In this document: positions 39,231 through 49,098 of the stretch, piece after piece
Layout: each line of letters begins with the position of its first letter
How positions within the stretch are numbered: the first letter of the stretch is position 1
Origin: Campylobacter pinnipediorum subsp. caledonicus
Lineage (GTDB): Bacteria > Campylobacterota > Campylobacteria > Campylobacterales > Campylobacteraceae
Direction of reading: 5' to 3'
NCBI RefSeq assembly: GCF_002022005.1
Contig: NZ_CP017258.1
Span: 744,001 to 808,000, forward strand
Length of the DNA: 64,000 nucleotides
Translations under genes and position numbers: made by a program
The notes under the pieces: generated by a model
Told to the model about the DNA's origin: nothing
What the model saw: only the letters and a program-made list of their open reading frames with translations
Databases searched by the model: none

Positions 39231-40094
39231 ATAAAATCTCTTAAAAATTTCTTCCAAACAAATAAACATCTTGATATTGATGAACTTATTAAATTTTATC
39301 TTGTATTTGATGGATTAAAAACACAAAAATCTTACTATGATATTTTTGAAGCAATAGATAATGAAATCATAAAAAATATAGACAATGTATCAAAAGAATT
39401 TGATGATTTATCTGTTGAAGAGAGATATGCGTTAAGAAATTTTGCAAAAAATGATAGAAAATGGCTTAAAATTTATAAGATGATGCCAAGAAGTTTGGCT
39501 ATAAAAACCTATGAAAATTTATTTAATAAAAACATATTATATATAGAAAAAAGCAGAGAACAACCGATAACAAAACTATATAAAAATCAAAAGCTTAAAA
39601 AATGTGATAGAAGGTATAAAATTCAGGATAAAATACATTTTAGTACTCATTTTTATAGGTTTTGGTTTAGGTTTATAGAACCAAGATTAAAGCAACTAAA
39701 ACAGGGCAATGTTGATGGAGTGCTTGAATATATAAAGTCTCATTTTGATGAGTATGCATCTTTGGGATTTGAACTTATATGTTGTGATTATTTGAGATAT
39801 AAATTTGATTTAAAAGATGAAGTTGTAAGTAGTTTTTGGAATAAAGATTTGGAGATAGATATTTTGGTAAACTCAAATAAAAATAAAATAGTTGCGGAAG
39901 CTAAATATAAAAATAAAAAAGTTTGTAAAAATGTATTAAATATACTTTTAAATAAGTGCGATAGGCTTGACTTAAAGCCAAATAATATTGTTTTGTTTTC
40001 AAAAAGTGGTTTTAGCACAGAGCTTTTAAATATGAAAAATGATAAACTTTTGCTTATTGATTTAGATGATATATCGGAGATTTTATATGAATGA
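39231..40094 (+). CDS. DUF234-type nuclease-like protein with apparent AUA start
   Basis: The C-terminal ~100 residues resemble the DUF234 domain: a restriction-like core with LEIDILVNSNKNKIVAEAKYK, i.e. a PD-(D/E)xK-like Asp...Glu-x-Lys pattern. The first ATG in frame is at 39480, giving 204 residues, but the frame is open and protein-like from 39210 on. GGAGG (39220-39224) sits six bases before ATA 39231, which would give 287 residues starting (M)KSLKNFFQTNKHLDID. No ATG, GTG or TTG occurs in frame between 39210 and 39480. DUF234 is normally fused to an archaeal-type ATPase, which is absent here. The 3' end overlaps flgS. A gene of unknown function also precedes flgS in C. jejuni (from memory). 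Confidence 0.7.
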   Translation: MKSLKNFFQTNKHLDIDELIKFYLVFDGLKTQKSYYDIFEAIDNEIIKNIDNVSKEFDDLSVEERYALRNFAKNDRKWLKIYKMMPRSLAIKTYENLFNKNILYIEKSREQPITKLYKNQKLKKCDRRYKIQDKIHFSTHFYRFWFRFIEPRLKQLKQGNVDGVLEYIKSHFDEYASLGFELICCDYLRYKFDLKDEVVSSFWNKDLEIDILVNSNKNKIVAEAKYKNKKVCKNVLNILLNKCDRLDLKPNNIVLFSKSGFSTELLNMKNDKLLLIDLDDISEILYE

Positions 40095-41073
40095 TAATTT
40101 AGAAGTTGGTCTTAAAAATTTAATAGAACAAACTTATATGATAGAGCAAGAGTATAAGAACTTATATGCTAGTTATGAGAATTTACAAAAGATTATTAAA
40201 GATGTTGTGGATGTTTTGCCTACCGCTATTTGGATATTAAATAGCGATGAAAGTTTATTTTTACAAAATGCTCAAGCTAGTAAAAATAATAAGCTTTTTA
40301 ATCAGCTTGATTTGAATGAAGCCGAGTATGAGATAGAATTTGAGGCTAAATTTTATCTCATAAAAATTTCAAACAAAGATGATAAAAAGATAATTTCAGC
40401 AATAGATATAACATCTCAAAAAAGAAATGAAAGACTTGCTTCAATGGGTCAGGTTGCCGCTCATTTAGCACACGAGATAAGAAATCCAATAGGTTCAATA
40501 TCGCTTTTATCCTCAACTCTTTTAAAGCGAGTAGATGATAAAAACTCTTTTATAGTAAAAGAAATGCAAAGTGCTATTTGGCGGGTTGAACGTATTATAA
40601 AGGCTACATTGTTGTTTACAAAAGGCGTTCATATAAATAGACAACCATTTAACTTTTTGGATTTAAAAAAAGATTGCGAAGATGCGCTTAAATATTATGA
40701 TTATTCAAAAGAAATAGATATAAGACTTGATTTTCAAAAAGGTTTTTATAATGCCGATAAAGATCTTCTTTCTTTGGTTTTTCAAAATTTACTTTTTAAT
40801 GCTATTGATGCTATTGAGGATGATGAAAATGATAGTGGAGAGGTTAAAATTTGGTATGAAAAAACAGATGAAGAGCATAGGTTTTATGTGTATGATAGCG
40901 GAGTTAGCATAGCTGATAAAAGGATAGTATTTGAACCATTTAAAACAACAAAGCTCAAAGGTAATGGACTTGGGTTAAGCCTTTGTTTGCAGATAATACA
41001 AGCACACAAAGGAAGTATAGAGATAAGCTTAAAACCAAAAACTTTTTGTGTTAGTTTGCCTATATATTTTTAG
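40087..41073 (+). CDS. flgS: Flagellar sensor histidine kinase FlgS
   Basis: FlgS is the soluble kinase that phosphorylates FlgR to switch on sigma54-dependent rod and hook genes. The product is ~328 residues with no membrane segment. It has an N-terminal coiled coil (NLIEQTYMIEQEYKNLYASY), a PAS-like middle, the phosphoacceptor His129 in LAHEIRNPIGS, and an HATPase domain with NLLFNAIDAIED, VYDSGVSI and GNGLGLSL. The open frame extends to ATG 40066, but GGAGA (40076-40080) fits ATG 40087, which also gives the usual N terminus. It overlaps the DUF234 gene by eight bases. Confidence 0.92.
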   Translation: MNDNLEVGLKNLIEQTYMIEQEYKNLYASYENLQKIIKDVVDVLPTAIWILNSDESLFLQNAQASKNNKLFNQLDLNEAEYEIEFEAKFYLIKISNKDDKKIISAIDITSQKRNERLASMGQVAAHLAHEIRNPIGSISLLSSTLLKRVDDKNSFIVKEMQSAIWRVERIIKATLLFTKGVHINRQPFNFLDLKKDCEDALKYYDYSKEIDIRLDFQKGFYNADKDLLSLVFQNLLFNAIDAIEDDENDSGEVKIWYEKTDEEHRFYVYDSGVSIADKRIVFEPFKTTKLKGNGLGLSLCLQIIQAHKGSIEISLKPKTFCVSLPIYF

Positions 41074-41083
41074 ATTTAAAAAA

Positions 41084-41105
41084 CAAAGGAGTTTTATCTC
41101 CTTTG
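41084..41105. terminator. Bidirectional terminator between flgS and argH
   Basis: CAAAGGAG (41084-41091) pairs with CTCCTTTG (41098-41105), loop TTTTAT. A-rich on its left side (a U-run for the argH transcript) and AAAAATTATT on its right. Confidence 0.75.
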
Positions 41106-41113
41106 AAAAATTA

Positions 41114-42505
41114 TTAGAAATTTATATTTTTTATCCAATTTTCAAGGATATCTATCTGTTCTTTTACGCTTTGAGTGCTTGTTCCACCTTTTGATTTTCT
41201 AGCTTGCATTGATGATATAAGGTCTAAAACCTTTAATGCTTCATCATCTATATTTTCATTTATATTTTTTATATCATCACTGCTTAATTCGCTTATATCT
41301 TTACTTAGCTCTTCTGCTTTAGCGACTATTTTTCCTGTTATAAAATGAGCTTGTCTAAATGGTATATTTTTTTCTCTAACTAAAAAATCAGCCAAATCAG
41401 TAGCTGTAAGGTGTCCTGTCATTGAAGCTTTTTTCATGTTTTCTTTATTAAAGCTTGATTCTTTTAGCATTTGATTTAGTATAACAAGACTTGAAAGCGC
41501 TGTGTTTACACTATCAAATACACCCTCTTTGTCTTCTTGCATGTCTTTATTGTAAGCTAACGGAAGAGCTTTCATTGTTGTTAAAAGAGCTATTAAATTT
41601 CCATAAACTCTTCCTGTTTTTCCTCTTATTAGTTCTGCAACATCTGGGTTTTTTTTCTGTGGCATTATAGAACTTCCGGTTGAAAACTTATCGCTAATTT
41701 TTATAAAGCCAAACTCACTAGTACTCCACATAATAATCTCTTCACAAAGTCTTGAAGTGTGTGTAAAAATAACACTTATATTAAATAAAAGTTCAAGCGC
41801 AAAATCCCTATCACTAACGCCATCCATAGCATTTGGTGTGATGCCTTCAAAGCCAAGTTCTTGTGCAACAAAATCCCTATCTGTGTTGTGTGGTGTTCCG
41901 GCTAAAGCACAAGAACCTAGCGGGCTTAAGTTGTTTCTTTTAAAGCTAGATTCAAGTCTTTGAAAATCTCTCATAAACATAAAAGAATAAGCCATTAAAT
42001 GAAAGGCTAGGCTAACCGGTTGAGCGTGTTGAAGGTGCGTATAACCAGGCATTATGGTTTGTAGGTTATTGCTTGAGATATCTTTTAATGTTGTTATTAG
42101 GTTTAGTAATTCATGTGCTATATTTTTTGTGCTTTTTAAAAAATATAGTCTAAAATCAAGAGCTACCTGATCGTTTCTTGATCTTGCTGTGTGAAGTTTA
42201 CCGCCTATGTCGCTACCTACTATTTGGCTTAGTTTTTTTTCTATACTCATATGTATATCTTCATCTTTTATATCAAAGATAAATTTGCCATCAATTATCT
42301 CTTGTAAAATTTGATTTAAAGCATTTGTTATTTTAAGACACTCATCTTCTGTAATAATTTTTTGTTTTGCTAACATTTTAACATGAGCCTTACTTCCATT
42401 TATATCTTCTAAATATAGCTCTTTATCAAAATTTATAGAAGCATTAAATTTTTCAAGAAGCTCACTACTTGCTTCGCTAAATCTTCCGGACCACATTTTT
42501 TCCAT
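41114..42505 (-). CDS. argH: Argininosuccinate lyase
   Basis: ArgH splits argininosuccinate into arginine and fumarate. The 463-residue member of the fumarase/aspartase superfamily has [33 protein letters not shown], the catalytic-His [14 protein letters not shown] region, and the flexible serine loop [12 protein letters not shown]. Full length and intact. It follows the AsmA-like gene by about 50 bases; no other arg gene is nearby. Confidence 0.96.
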   Translation of the reverse strand: MEKMWSGRFSEASSELLEKFNASINFDKELYLEDINGSKAHVKMLAKQKIITEDECLKITNALNQILQEIIDGKFIFDIKDEDIHMSIEKKLSQIVGSDIGGKLHTARSRNDQVALDFRLYFLKSTKNIAHELLNLITTLKDISSNNLQTIMPGYTHLQHAQPVSLAFHLMAYSFMFMRDFQRLESSFKRNNLSPLGSCALAGTPHNTDRDFVAQELGFEGITPNAMDGVSDRDFALELLFNISVIFTHTSRLCEEIIMWSTSEFGFIKISDKFSTGSSIMPQKKNPDVAELIRGKTGRVYGNLIALLTTMKALPLAYNKDMQEDKEGVFDSVNTALSSLVILNQMLKESSFNKENMKKASMTGHLTATDLADFLVREKNIPFRQAHFITGKIVAKAEELSKDISELSSDDIKNINENIDDEALKVLDLISSMQARKSKGGTSTQSVKEQIDILENWIKNINF

Positions 42506-42555
42506 TTTTTATCCTTAGTTAGTTTTATAAATTGATTTTACAAAAAAATATTTTT

Positions 42556-45123
42556 TTAATCAAATATCAAAAAAGGAACTTGTAAAATATTTCTTATTAT
42601 TTTAAAAGGTGCCATTATGGTATCTTGAATAATTTGTGTTGAATATTCTGGATTGTCAAGCGTCCCTCTTACTTTTATGAGTGTTGAAAGTGTTTTATCT
42701 TTTCCTAAAATTATTTGATTTAAAAGAGGAATTTTATCTATCGTTTTGCTCGCATCTTTTAAAATTTCTATTTCAAGGTCTATATTTATATCTTTTGTCT
42801 TTAGATTTATAGATCCTTTTCCTAGTATATTCGCACTAGATCCTTCTATGTTTATGGCTATAAAATTTATTATATCTTTGTTTCTTTCAAAGATAACCTT
42901 TCCTGATTTTGCAGAAAAACCTTTATTGTTGAAATCAGGTGTTTTAAATGTTAGTAAGGCTGGTATTGAGTTTAAAAAACTAAGAAGACTTTGATATATC
43001 TTATAATCTTTAAAATAAGTGTCATAAAATCTCATTTCGCCTTTAAATACATCAGTATTTCCAATAACTTTTAGCTTAAAGCTTCCTCCATCAAAGCTTT
43101 TGCTATTTAAAAATTGATTTACGTATTCGCCTTTTATATTTAAAGCCTCAAAAAAAATTTCATCTTTATTTTTTGAAAAAACTATGCGATTATCGTTATT
43201 TGTTGAATTAAAGCTCAAACTATCTTCAGCGAGTAATACCTTGTATTTAGGTAGTCTTAAAGTTCTGTTTATATCAGCAAATATTAGATTTGAATTTTTA
43301 CCATTTATCCTTATTTTTTCTGTGTTTTCTACATTTTGATCGTTAAATTCCAAAAGAACATCAACATCATTTAACTCAACATCTGTGTTGTATTTGTCTG
43401 ATACAAAAATCAAGTTTTTACTTTCGCTTTTTACTGTTATATTATTATCACTTATTGATATATTAAATGTATCATTTTCGTATTTACTTCCATCTTTTTT
43501 TATTAGAGGATAATCAAATAAAACATTATTTGCGGTTATATAAAAATTTTTAAAATCAATTGTATTTATATTTAAAAAACTTGCATTTTTTATTTTTAAT
43601 GTTTTTAGTAGTTGTGAACTTGGTATAAAATTTATAGGTTTATAAGAAGTTATATTATTGTTTTTGTCAAATTTCATAAATAACTCAAGCTCTTTAAAAC
43701 TTAGTATAGTGTATTCTTCGCTAAAATCAAGAGTTGCATTAAAATCCATATTTTTTAGATTAAGAATGCTTTGATTTTTTGTCTCTATATTGAAATTTTT
43801 TAAAAAACCATTAATATCTGCTATTTTTTTTGTTAAATCAAACGAGGCATTGATATCACTTTTGAAAAGTTCTGTTCCAAAATCTTTTGCACTTATGTTT
43901 AGGTGATTGCTATCAAGTATATTAATTATTGCTTTTTTTGCATAAAAGGGTGTATTTGCTATGTTTATTATTGTATTTTCTGTTGTAATTTTTCCATTTG
44001 TTTTTACTTCAAGAGTGTCAAAATTTATATCTAAGTTTAAGTTTAAATTACTATCCCCGGTTTTTTGTTCTATAGGTATATTTATCTTATAAAATCTTAA
44101 AATATCACCAATAGATTTATCGTAGATAGAGTTTCCTTTTAAATTTAAAATAACTCCAGATGAATTGTGGTGTTTAAAAATGTTATATATATAAAGGTTC
44201 GAGCCATTTAATGAGCGATTGCTATATGTTGGGTTGTTTAGATTGAAGTATAGATTTGATTTTTCTAAGACTATATCAGCACTTTTTATATTAATCGGAT
44301 CTAGTGTCTTATCTAATTTTACGGTTAGATTTTTTGCGCTAGCTGTAGCTTTTAGGCCATTTAAAAAAAAGTCTTTTTTTACTAGATCTATCTTGCCGGT
44401 TATCTCTTTTAGATTATATTTTTTTGCTATAACATACCCATAGATCCATTTTTTTACTTCTGAATTTAATCTTATTGTATTATCTAACGCGTTAATAAAA
44501 TCTTTTAAAGAATTGGCATTTAAATCATATATTTTGTATTTTATGAGTTTGTTTACTAGAGCAAATTCAATTTTACCATTTAGTTCATATGATGAAATAT
44601 TTCCAACAAAAGCATATTTTTTATCTTTTAAATTAGCGCTTATAATTCCATTTAATTTAATATCAAAGTCTTTAAAGAAAATATTTTTTACTTTTATGGT
44701 CTCTGTTTTATTGTCTAATTTTTCAGAAATTTGTAAATCAGCTAAAAAAATTGGCGTATCTATAAAAAAAATATCATTTTGATATGTTATTTTTATGCTT
44801 ATATCATCATATTTTATATTTTGTATAGTAATTTCTTGAAAAAAAGTATTTAATAACGAAGCATTTTGACTTAAATTTAAAAGATAATCAGATGAGTTTT
44901 TGCTATTATTGTTATCTTTAAATTTTGGAATGCCTATATTCTCAGCTCTTACAATTAATTTTTTATCTAATTTTATGTATAATTTTTCAAATTTTAGGTT
45001 GTATAGTTCAAAGTCATCTATTTTTATACCTAAGTTTAAAGTTGCAATAACCGAAAGAGAGATAATGATAAAAAATATAAAAAAAATTTCTATAGCTTTT
45101 ATGATTTTTGATACATTTTTCAT
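42556..45123 (-). CDS. AsmA/YhdP-like inner-membrane protein
   Basis: An 855-residue protein with a single N-terminal membrane anchor (IFFIFFIIISLSVIATLNLG, ~13-32) and a very long, Asn/Lys-rich, beta-stranded periplasmic part. The C-terminal ~100 residues (SANILGKGSINLKTKDINID, then LNQIILGKDKTLSTLIKVRG) match the AsmA-like C-terminal region shared with YhdP/TamB-type proteins. Such repeating beta-groove proteins are linked to phospholipid transport to the outer membrane. TAAGG lies six bases before ATG 45123. Its 5' end overlaps the 5' end of divergent mltG by 59 bases. Confidence 0.83.
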   Translation of the reverse strand: MKNVSKIIKAIEIFFIFFIIISLSVIATLNLGIKIDDFELYNLKFEKLYIKLDKKLIVRAENIGIPKFKDNNNSKNSSDYLLNLSQNASLLNTFFQEITIQNIKYDDISIKITYQNDIFFIDTPIFLADLQISEKLDNKTETIKVKNIFFKDFDIKLNGIISANLKDKKYAFVGNISSYELNGKIEFALVNKLIKYKIYDLNANSLKDFINALDNTIRLNSEVKKWIYGYVIAKKYNLKEITGKIDLVKKDFFLNGLKATASAKNLTVKLDKTLDPINIKSADIVLEKSNLYFNLNNPTYSNRSLNGSNLYIYNIFKHHNSSGVILNLKGNSIYDKSIGDILRFYKINIPIEQKTGDSNLNLNLDINFDTLEVKTNGKITTENTIINIANTPFYAKKAIINILDSNHLNISAKDFGTELFKSDINASFDLTKKIADINGFLKNFNIETKNQSILNLKNMDFNATLDFSEEYTILSFKELELFMKFDKNNNITSYKPINFIPSSQLLKTLKIKNASFLNINTIDFKNFYITANNVLFDYPLIKKDGSKYENDTFNISISDNNITVKSESKNLIFVSDKYNTDVELNDVDVLLEFNDQNVENTEKIRINGKNSNLIFADINRTLRLPKYKVLLAEDSLSFNSTNNDNRIVFSKNKDEIFFEALNIKGEYVNQFLNSKSFDGGSFKLKVIGNTDVFKGEMRFYDTYFKDYKIYQSLLSFLNSIPALLTFKTPDFNNKGFSAKSGKVIFERNKDIINFIAINIEGSSANILGKGSINLKTKDINIDLEIEILKDASKTIDKIPLLNQIILGKDKTLSTLIKVRGTLDNPEYSTQIIQDTIMAPFKIIRNILQVPFLIFD

Positions 45124-46006
45124 ATTTGCCTTAAGTGTGTTTTTTTATTTATCACAACCAATAAATACAAGTAAGGTTGTATTTGTTCCAAAAGGTGGCG
45201 TGAGTGAAATTATAACATATTTAGCTAGCAGAAATTTTAAATTAAGTAGTATTGATAAGTATGTTGTTGTTTTTTTAGGACATATTCAATCAGGTTGGAT
45301 AGATATGAAGACTACAAAGCTTTCAAGAATTGATTTTTTAAAGCAACTAACTGTAGCTAAGGCGGCTATGACAAAAATAACTCTTATTCCAGGAGAAACA
45401 AATATTGTTTTTTTAAATGATATAGCAAATCAGTTAAAGCTTGATAGTGATAAATTATTACAAGAATATAAACTTATAGCACCATTGCAAGATGGTTATT
45501 TGATCCCAGATACCTATGTTATTCCTATTGGGATGAGCGAAAAACATCTTATTTACTATCTTGTAAATTTGTCTAAAAAAATACATAAAGAGTTAAGTAA
45601 TAAAATTTATGGCGAGTATAATGAGCGTAAATGGAATAAGATATTAACAATAGCTTCTATTGTTCAAAAAGAGGCAGCTAATGATAATGAAATGCCACTT
45701 GTTGCATCTGTTATATACAATAGACTTGCTAAAAATATGCGTTTGCAAATGGATGGAACTCTTAATTATGGTAAATACTCTCATGAAAAGGTAACAGCCC
45801 AAAGAATAAGAAGCGATAATAGTGAGTTTAATACATATTTAAATAATGGGCTTCCGCCAAGTCCAGTTTGTGCTGTTTCTATAAATGCTATTAAAGCAGC
45901 TATAAGCCCAGCTAAGAGTGATTATTTGTATTTTGTTTTGGATAGAAAAAATAAAAGACATAAATTTTCAAAGACATTAAAAGAACATAATGAAAATATT
46001 AAGTAG
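45065..46006 (+). CDS. mltG: Endolytic murein transglycosylase MltG
   Basis: MltG cuts nascent glycan strands at the inner membrane and ends peptidoglycan chain growth. I take ATG 45065 as start (AGAGAG upstream), giving ~313 residues; the frame extends further back but there lies inside the AsmA-like gene. ATG 45101 is an alternative. One membrane segment (FFIFALSVFFYL) is followed by a LysM-like part (~35-110). The YceG catalytic domain has TIASIVQKEA with the catalytic Glu, VASVIYNRL, LQMDGTLNYG, NTYLNNGLPPSPVCAVS and AAISPAKSDYLYFV. Confidence 0.92.
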   Translation: MIKNIKKISIAFMIFDTFFIFALSVFFYLSQPINTSKVVFVPKGGVSEIITYLASRNFKLSSIDKYVVVFLGHIQSGWIDMKTTKLSRIDFLKQLTVAKAAMTKITLIPGETNIVFLNDIANQLKLDSDKLLQEYKLIAPLQDGYLIPDTYVIPIGMSEKHLIYYLVNLSKKIHKELSNKIYGEYNERKWNKILTIASIVQKEAANDNEMPLVASVIYNRLAKNMRLQMDGTLNYGKYSHEKVTAQRIRSDNSEFNTYLNNGLPPSPVCAVSINAIKAAISPAKSDYLYFVLDRKNKRHKFSKTLKEHNENIK

Positions 46007-46034
46007 ATGGTTTTAATAATATTAGGAGGTTTGT

Positions 46035-48200
46035 ATGAGTGATATAATATGGACAAAGACAGATGAAAGCCCATTTATTGCTAGTTTTTCTTTACTTGCT
46101 ATTGTTAAATCTTTTTTAAAAAGATCTGATATTGATTTGGATGTTGTTGACATAAGTCTTAGAGGTAGGATTTTGTCAGCTTTTGGTTTTAAAGAAGATG
46201 GTCTTAAGTTTTTAGAAAATTTAGTAAAAGATAAAAATGCAAATATCATAAAACTTCCAAATATATCAGCTACTATTCCACAGTTAAATGCAGCTATAAA
46301 AGAGCTTATAAATGCTGGATACGATATTCCACAATACCCTAAAGACATAGATAATAAGGATAACAAAAAGATATTTGATATATATTCTAAGATACTAGGA
46401 AGTGCTGTAAATCCTGTTTTAAGACAGGGTAATTCAAAAAGATATAGCTCGGTGGCTGTAAAAGAGTATGCAAAGAAAAATCCACATTTTATGGGTGAGT
46501 GGGATAGTGATAACAAAACAGAAATTTCATCTATGAAAGATGGAGATTTTTATTCTAATGAAAAATCAAAAATCATAGATAGGGATCTAAATATAAAAAT
46601 TAAGTTTAAAAACAACAATGAAGAGATAATTTTAAAAGATAATATAAGTGTTAGCAAGGGCGATGTTGTTGATTTTAGTTTTATGGATACATCTAAATTA
46701 TATGATTTTTATAAGAATGAGATAAAAGATGCTAAACAAAAGAATTTGCTTTTTAGTCTTCATCTGAAATCTTCCATGATGAAAGTCAGTGACCCAATAA
46801 TGTTTGGTATTTGTTTAAGGGCTTATTTTGATGAAATTTTTAATGAATACGAAAAAGATTTTGTAAATGCCGGAATAGATAGCAAAAATGGCTTAAAAGA
46901 TATTTTTGAAAAGATAGAAAAATTAAAAAATGCTAATGAGATAATTCATAAGTTTAATAAATGCTTTGAAGAAAAAGCTGATATTGCTATGGTTGATTAT
47001 AAAAATAAAATAACTAATTTTCACAGTCCAAATGATGTAATAATAGATGCTTCAATGCCAGCTATGCTTAGAAACTCTGGAAAAATGATAGATAAAGATG
47101 GCGCTAGTAGAGAGTGTAAGGCTGTTATTCCTGATAGGACTTATGCCGGTGTTTATGATAGTGTTCTTAGTGATTTTAAGCAAAATGGAAAGCTTGATGT
47201 TTCAAGTATTGGAAGTGTTTCAAATATAGGGCTTATGGCAAAAAAAGCACAGGAGTATGGTAGTCATGATAAGAGTTTTGTGGCACCAAGTTACGGAGAG
47301 TTTGTTATAAGCTTTGATGATAAAGAGATGTTTAATTTTGTGGTTAAAAAAGGCGATATTTTTAGAATGTGTTTAACTAGAAATGAAGCTATTAAAAATT
47401 GGATATCTTTAGCTTTTGATGAGAGAAAAAATAGTAAAAAAGATATGATTTTTTGGCTTGATGAAAATAGGGCGAGTGATTTGAACTTAATACAAATTTT
47501 AAAAGAAGAGATTGTATCAAACGGCCTTAAAGATGAAGATTTTGTTATTTTAAATCCAGCTATAGCTTGCTCTAAAACACTTGAAATTATAAGAGATAAA
47601 AAGGATTGTATTAGTGTTACTGGTAATGTTTTAAGGGATTATTTGACAGACCTTTTTCCTATTTTTGAATTAGGAACAAGTTCAAAAATGTTATCTATCG
47701 TTCCTTTGCTAAACAAAGGAGGACTTTTTGAGACTGGAGCAGGTGGAACTGCACCTATGCTTGTAAAAGAGCTTATAAATGATAATCACTTTATTTGGGA
47801 TAGCTTGGGTGAGTTTTTGGCGCTTAATGCTTCTTTGGAATTTTTGGCAAAATCAAAAGATAATAAAAATGCAGAGATTTTGGCAAAAACATTAGATGAG
47901 GCAATAAGCGAGTATCTAAACAATGACGCCTCTCCTAAACTTAAAGTTGGTGAAAACGATACCAGGGCTAGCCATTTTTATCTTGCTTTGTATTGGGCTA
48001 ATGCTTTATTGTATAGTGATTTAAAAGAAAAATATACCCAATTAGCAAATGAATTAAAAAATAATGAAGAAAAAATCATTAGTGAGTTAAATGAGGTTCA
48101 AGGTAAAAAACAAGATTTTGGTGGTTGGTATTATATTGATGATGAGGTGGCTGATTTGATTATGCGGCCTAGTAAGACTTTAAATAAAATAATAGGTTAA
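46035..48200 (+). CDS. icd: NADP-dependent isocitrate dehydrogenase, monomeric type
   Basis: A 721-residue monomeric-type isocitrate dehydrogenase converting isocitrate to 2-oxoglutarate. Recognisable parts are the start IIWTKTDESPFIASFSLLAI, NPVLRQGNSKR for substrate binding, WLDENRASD, and the late ELGTSSKMLSIVPLL and ETGAGGTAP near residue 570. The monomeric type is unrelated in length to E. coli Icd and is what Campylobacter carries. TAGGAGG gives a strong ribosome-binding site. It heads a TCA cluster, four bases before mdh. Confidence 0.95.
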   Translation: MSDIIWTKTDESPFIASFSLLAIVKSFLKRSDIDLDVVDISLRGRILSAFGFKEDGLKFLENLVKDKNANIIKLPNISATIPQLNAAIKELINAGYDIPQYPKDIDNKDNKKIFDIYSKILGSAVNPVLRQGNSKRYSSVAVKEYAKKNPHFMGEWDSDNKTEISSMKDGDFYSNEKSKIIDRDLNIKIKFKNNNEEIILKDNISVSKGDVVDFSFMDTSKLYDFYKNEIKDAKQKNLLFSLHLKSSMMKVSDPIMFGICLRAYFDEIFNEYEKDFVNAGIDSKNGLKDIFEKIEKLKNANEIIHKFNKCFEEKADIAMVDYKNKITNFHSPNDVIIDASMPAMLRNSGKMIDKDGASRECKAVIPDRTYAGVYDSVLSDFKQNGKLDVSSIGSVSNIGLMAKKAQEYGSHDKSFVAPSYGEFVISFDDKEMFNFVVKKGDIFRMCLTRNEAIKNWISLAFDERKNSKKDMIFWLDENRASDLNLIQILKEEIVSNGLKDEDFVILNPAIACSKTLEIIRDKKDCISVTGNVLRDYLTDLFPIFELGTSSKMLSIVPLLNKGGLFETGAGGTAPMLVKELINDNHFIWDSLGEFLALNASLEFLAKSKDNKNAEILAKTLDEAISEYLNNDASPKLKVGENDTRASHFYLALYWANALLYSDLKEKYTQLANELKNNEEKIISELNEVQGKKQDFGGWYYIDDEVADLIMRPSKTLNKIIG

Positions 48201-48204
48201 AGAT

Positions 48205-49098
48205 ATGAAGATAAGTGTTATTGGTGCTGGAAATGTTGGTGCAAGTGTTGCTTATGCGTTAAGCTTAAAAAATGTATGTAAAGAACTTGTTTTGATAGAT
48301 ATTTTTGCAGATGTTGCAAAAGTAAAAGCTATGGATATATATCAAGCAAATTGTGTGTTTGAAAATGATTGTGCTGTTTATGGCGGTGATGATTATAGTC
48401 TTTTAAAGGATTCTGATGTAGTTGTGATAACAGCTGGAAGTCCTAGAAAAGATGGTCAAAGTAGGGAAGATTTACTTATTAAAAATGCAGAAGTTGTAAA
48501 AACAGCAAGTGAAAATATAAAAAAATATGCACCAAACTCAATCATTATAGTTGTAACAAATCCGTTGGATGTTATGGTTTGGGTTGCTTATAATTATAGT
48601 GGTTTTGATAAAAACAAAATTATAGGTATGGCTGGCGAGCTTGATAGCGCAAGACTTATTTATGAGATATCAAACCTAAAAAATATCAGAGCTAATGATA
48701 TAAAAGCAAAGGTAGTTGGTGTTCATAGTGATGAGATGATAGTTTTAAAATCTAGTTTGAATACAAAATTAAATAAGGATGAATTTGATAAAATAGAGTT
48801 TGAAACAAAAGGTGGTGGAGCAAAAATAGTAAAATTGCTTAAAACATCAGCCTTTTATGCTCCGGCAGCAGGTGTGGTTAAAATGTGTCTAGCTATAAAA
48901 GACAATAAAGATGAGGTTTTAAGCACAAGCGTCATTTTAAGCCAAGAGCTTGCTTGTGGTCGTCTTGTTAGATTGTCAAAAGATGGTATTTGTGAAATTT
49001 TACCATTAGAGCTAGATGATGATGAAAAAGAAAAATTAAAAATAAGTGAAGAAAAAATAATAAACAATATTAAATTTTTGAAAGAAAACCTAATATGA
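48205..49098 (+). CDS. mdh: Malate dehydrogenase (lactate/malate dehydrogenase family)
   Basis: A 297-residue NAD-dependent dehydrogenase with GAGNVGASVAYAL at the N terminus, Asp in VLIDIF for NAD, the substrate loop SPRKDGQSREDLL, VTNPLDVMVW and the catalytic GVHSDEMI His. Arg at positions of the specificity loop (PRKDGQSR) favours malate over lactate. It is the second gene of icd-mdh-sucC-sucD and overlaps sucC by four bases. Confidence 0.92.
   Translation: MKISVIGAGNVGASVAYALSLKNVCKELVLIDIFADVAKVKAMDIYQANCVFENDCAVYGGDDYSLLKDSDVVVITAGSPRKDGQSREDLLIKNAEVVKTASENIKKYAPNSIIIVVTNPLDVMVWVAYNYSGFDKNKIIGMAGELDSARLIYEISNLKNIRANDIKAKVVGVHSDEMIVLKSSLNTKLNKDEFDKIEFETKGGGAKIVKLLKTSAFYAPAAGVVKMCLAIKDNKDEVLSTSVILSQELACGRLVRLSKDGICEILPLELDDDEKEKLKISEEKIINNIKFLKENLI

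Noticed and set aside
44900-45064. Extended N terminus of MltG inside the AsmA-like gene
   Set aside because: It would put 55 residues before the membrane anchor and overlap conserved coding on the other strand; ATG 45065 gives the normal topology.
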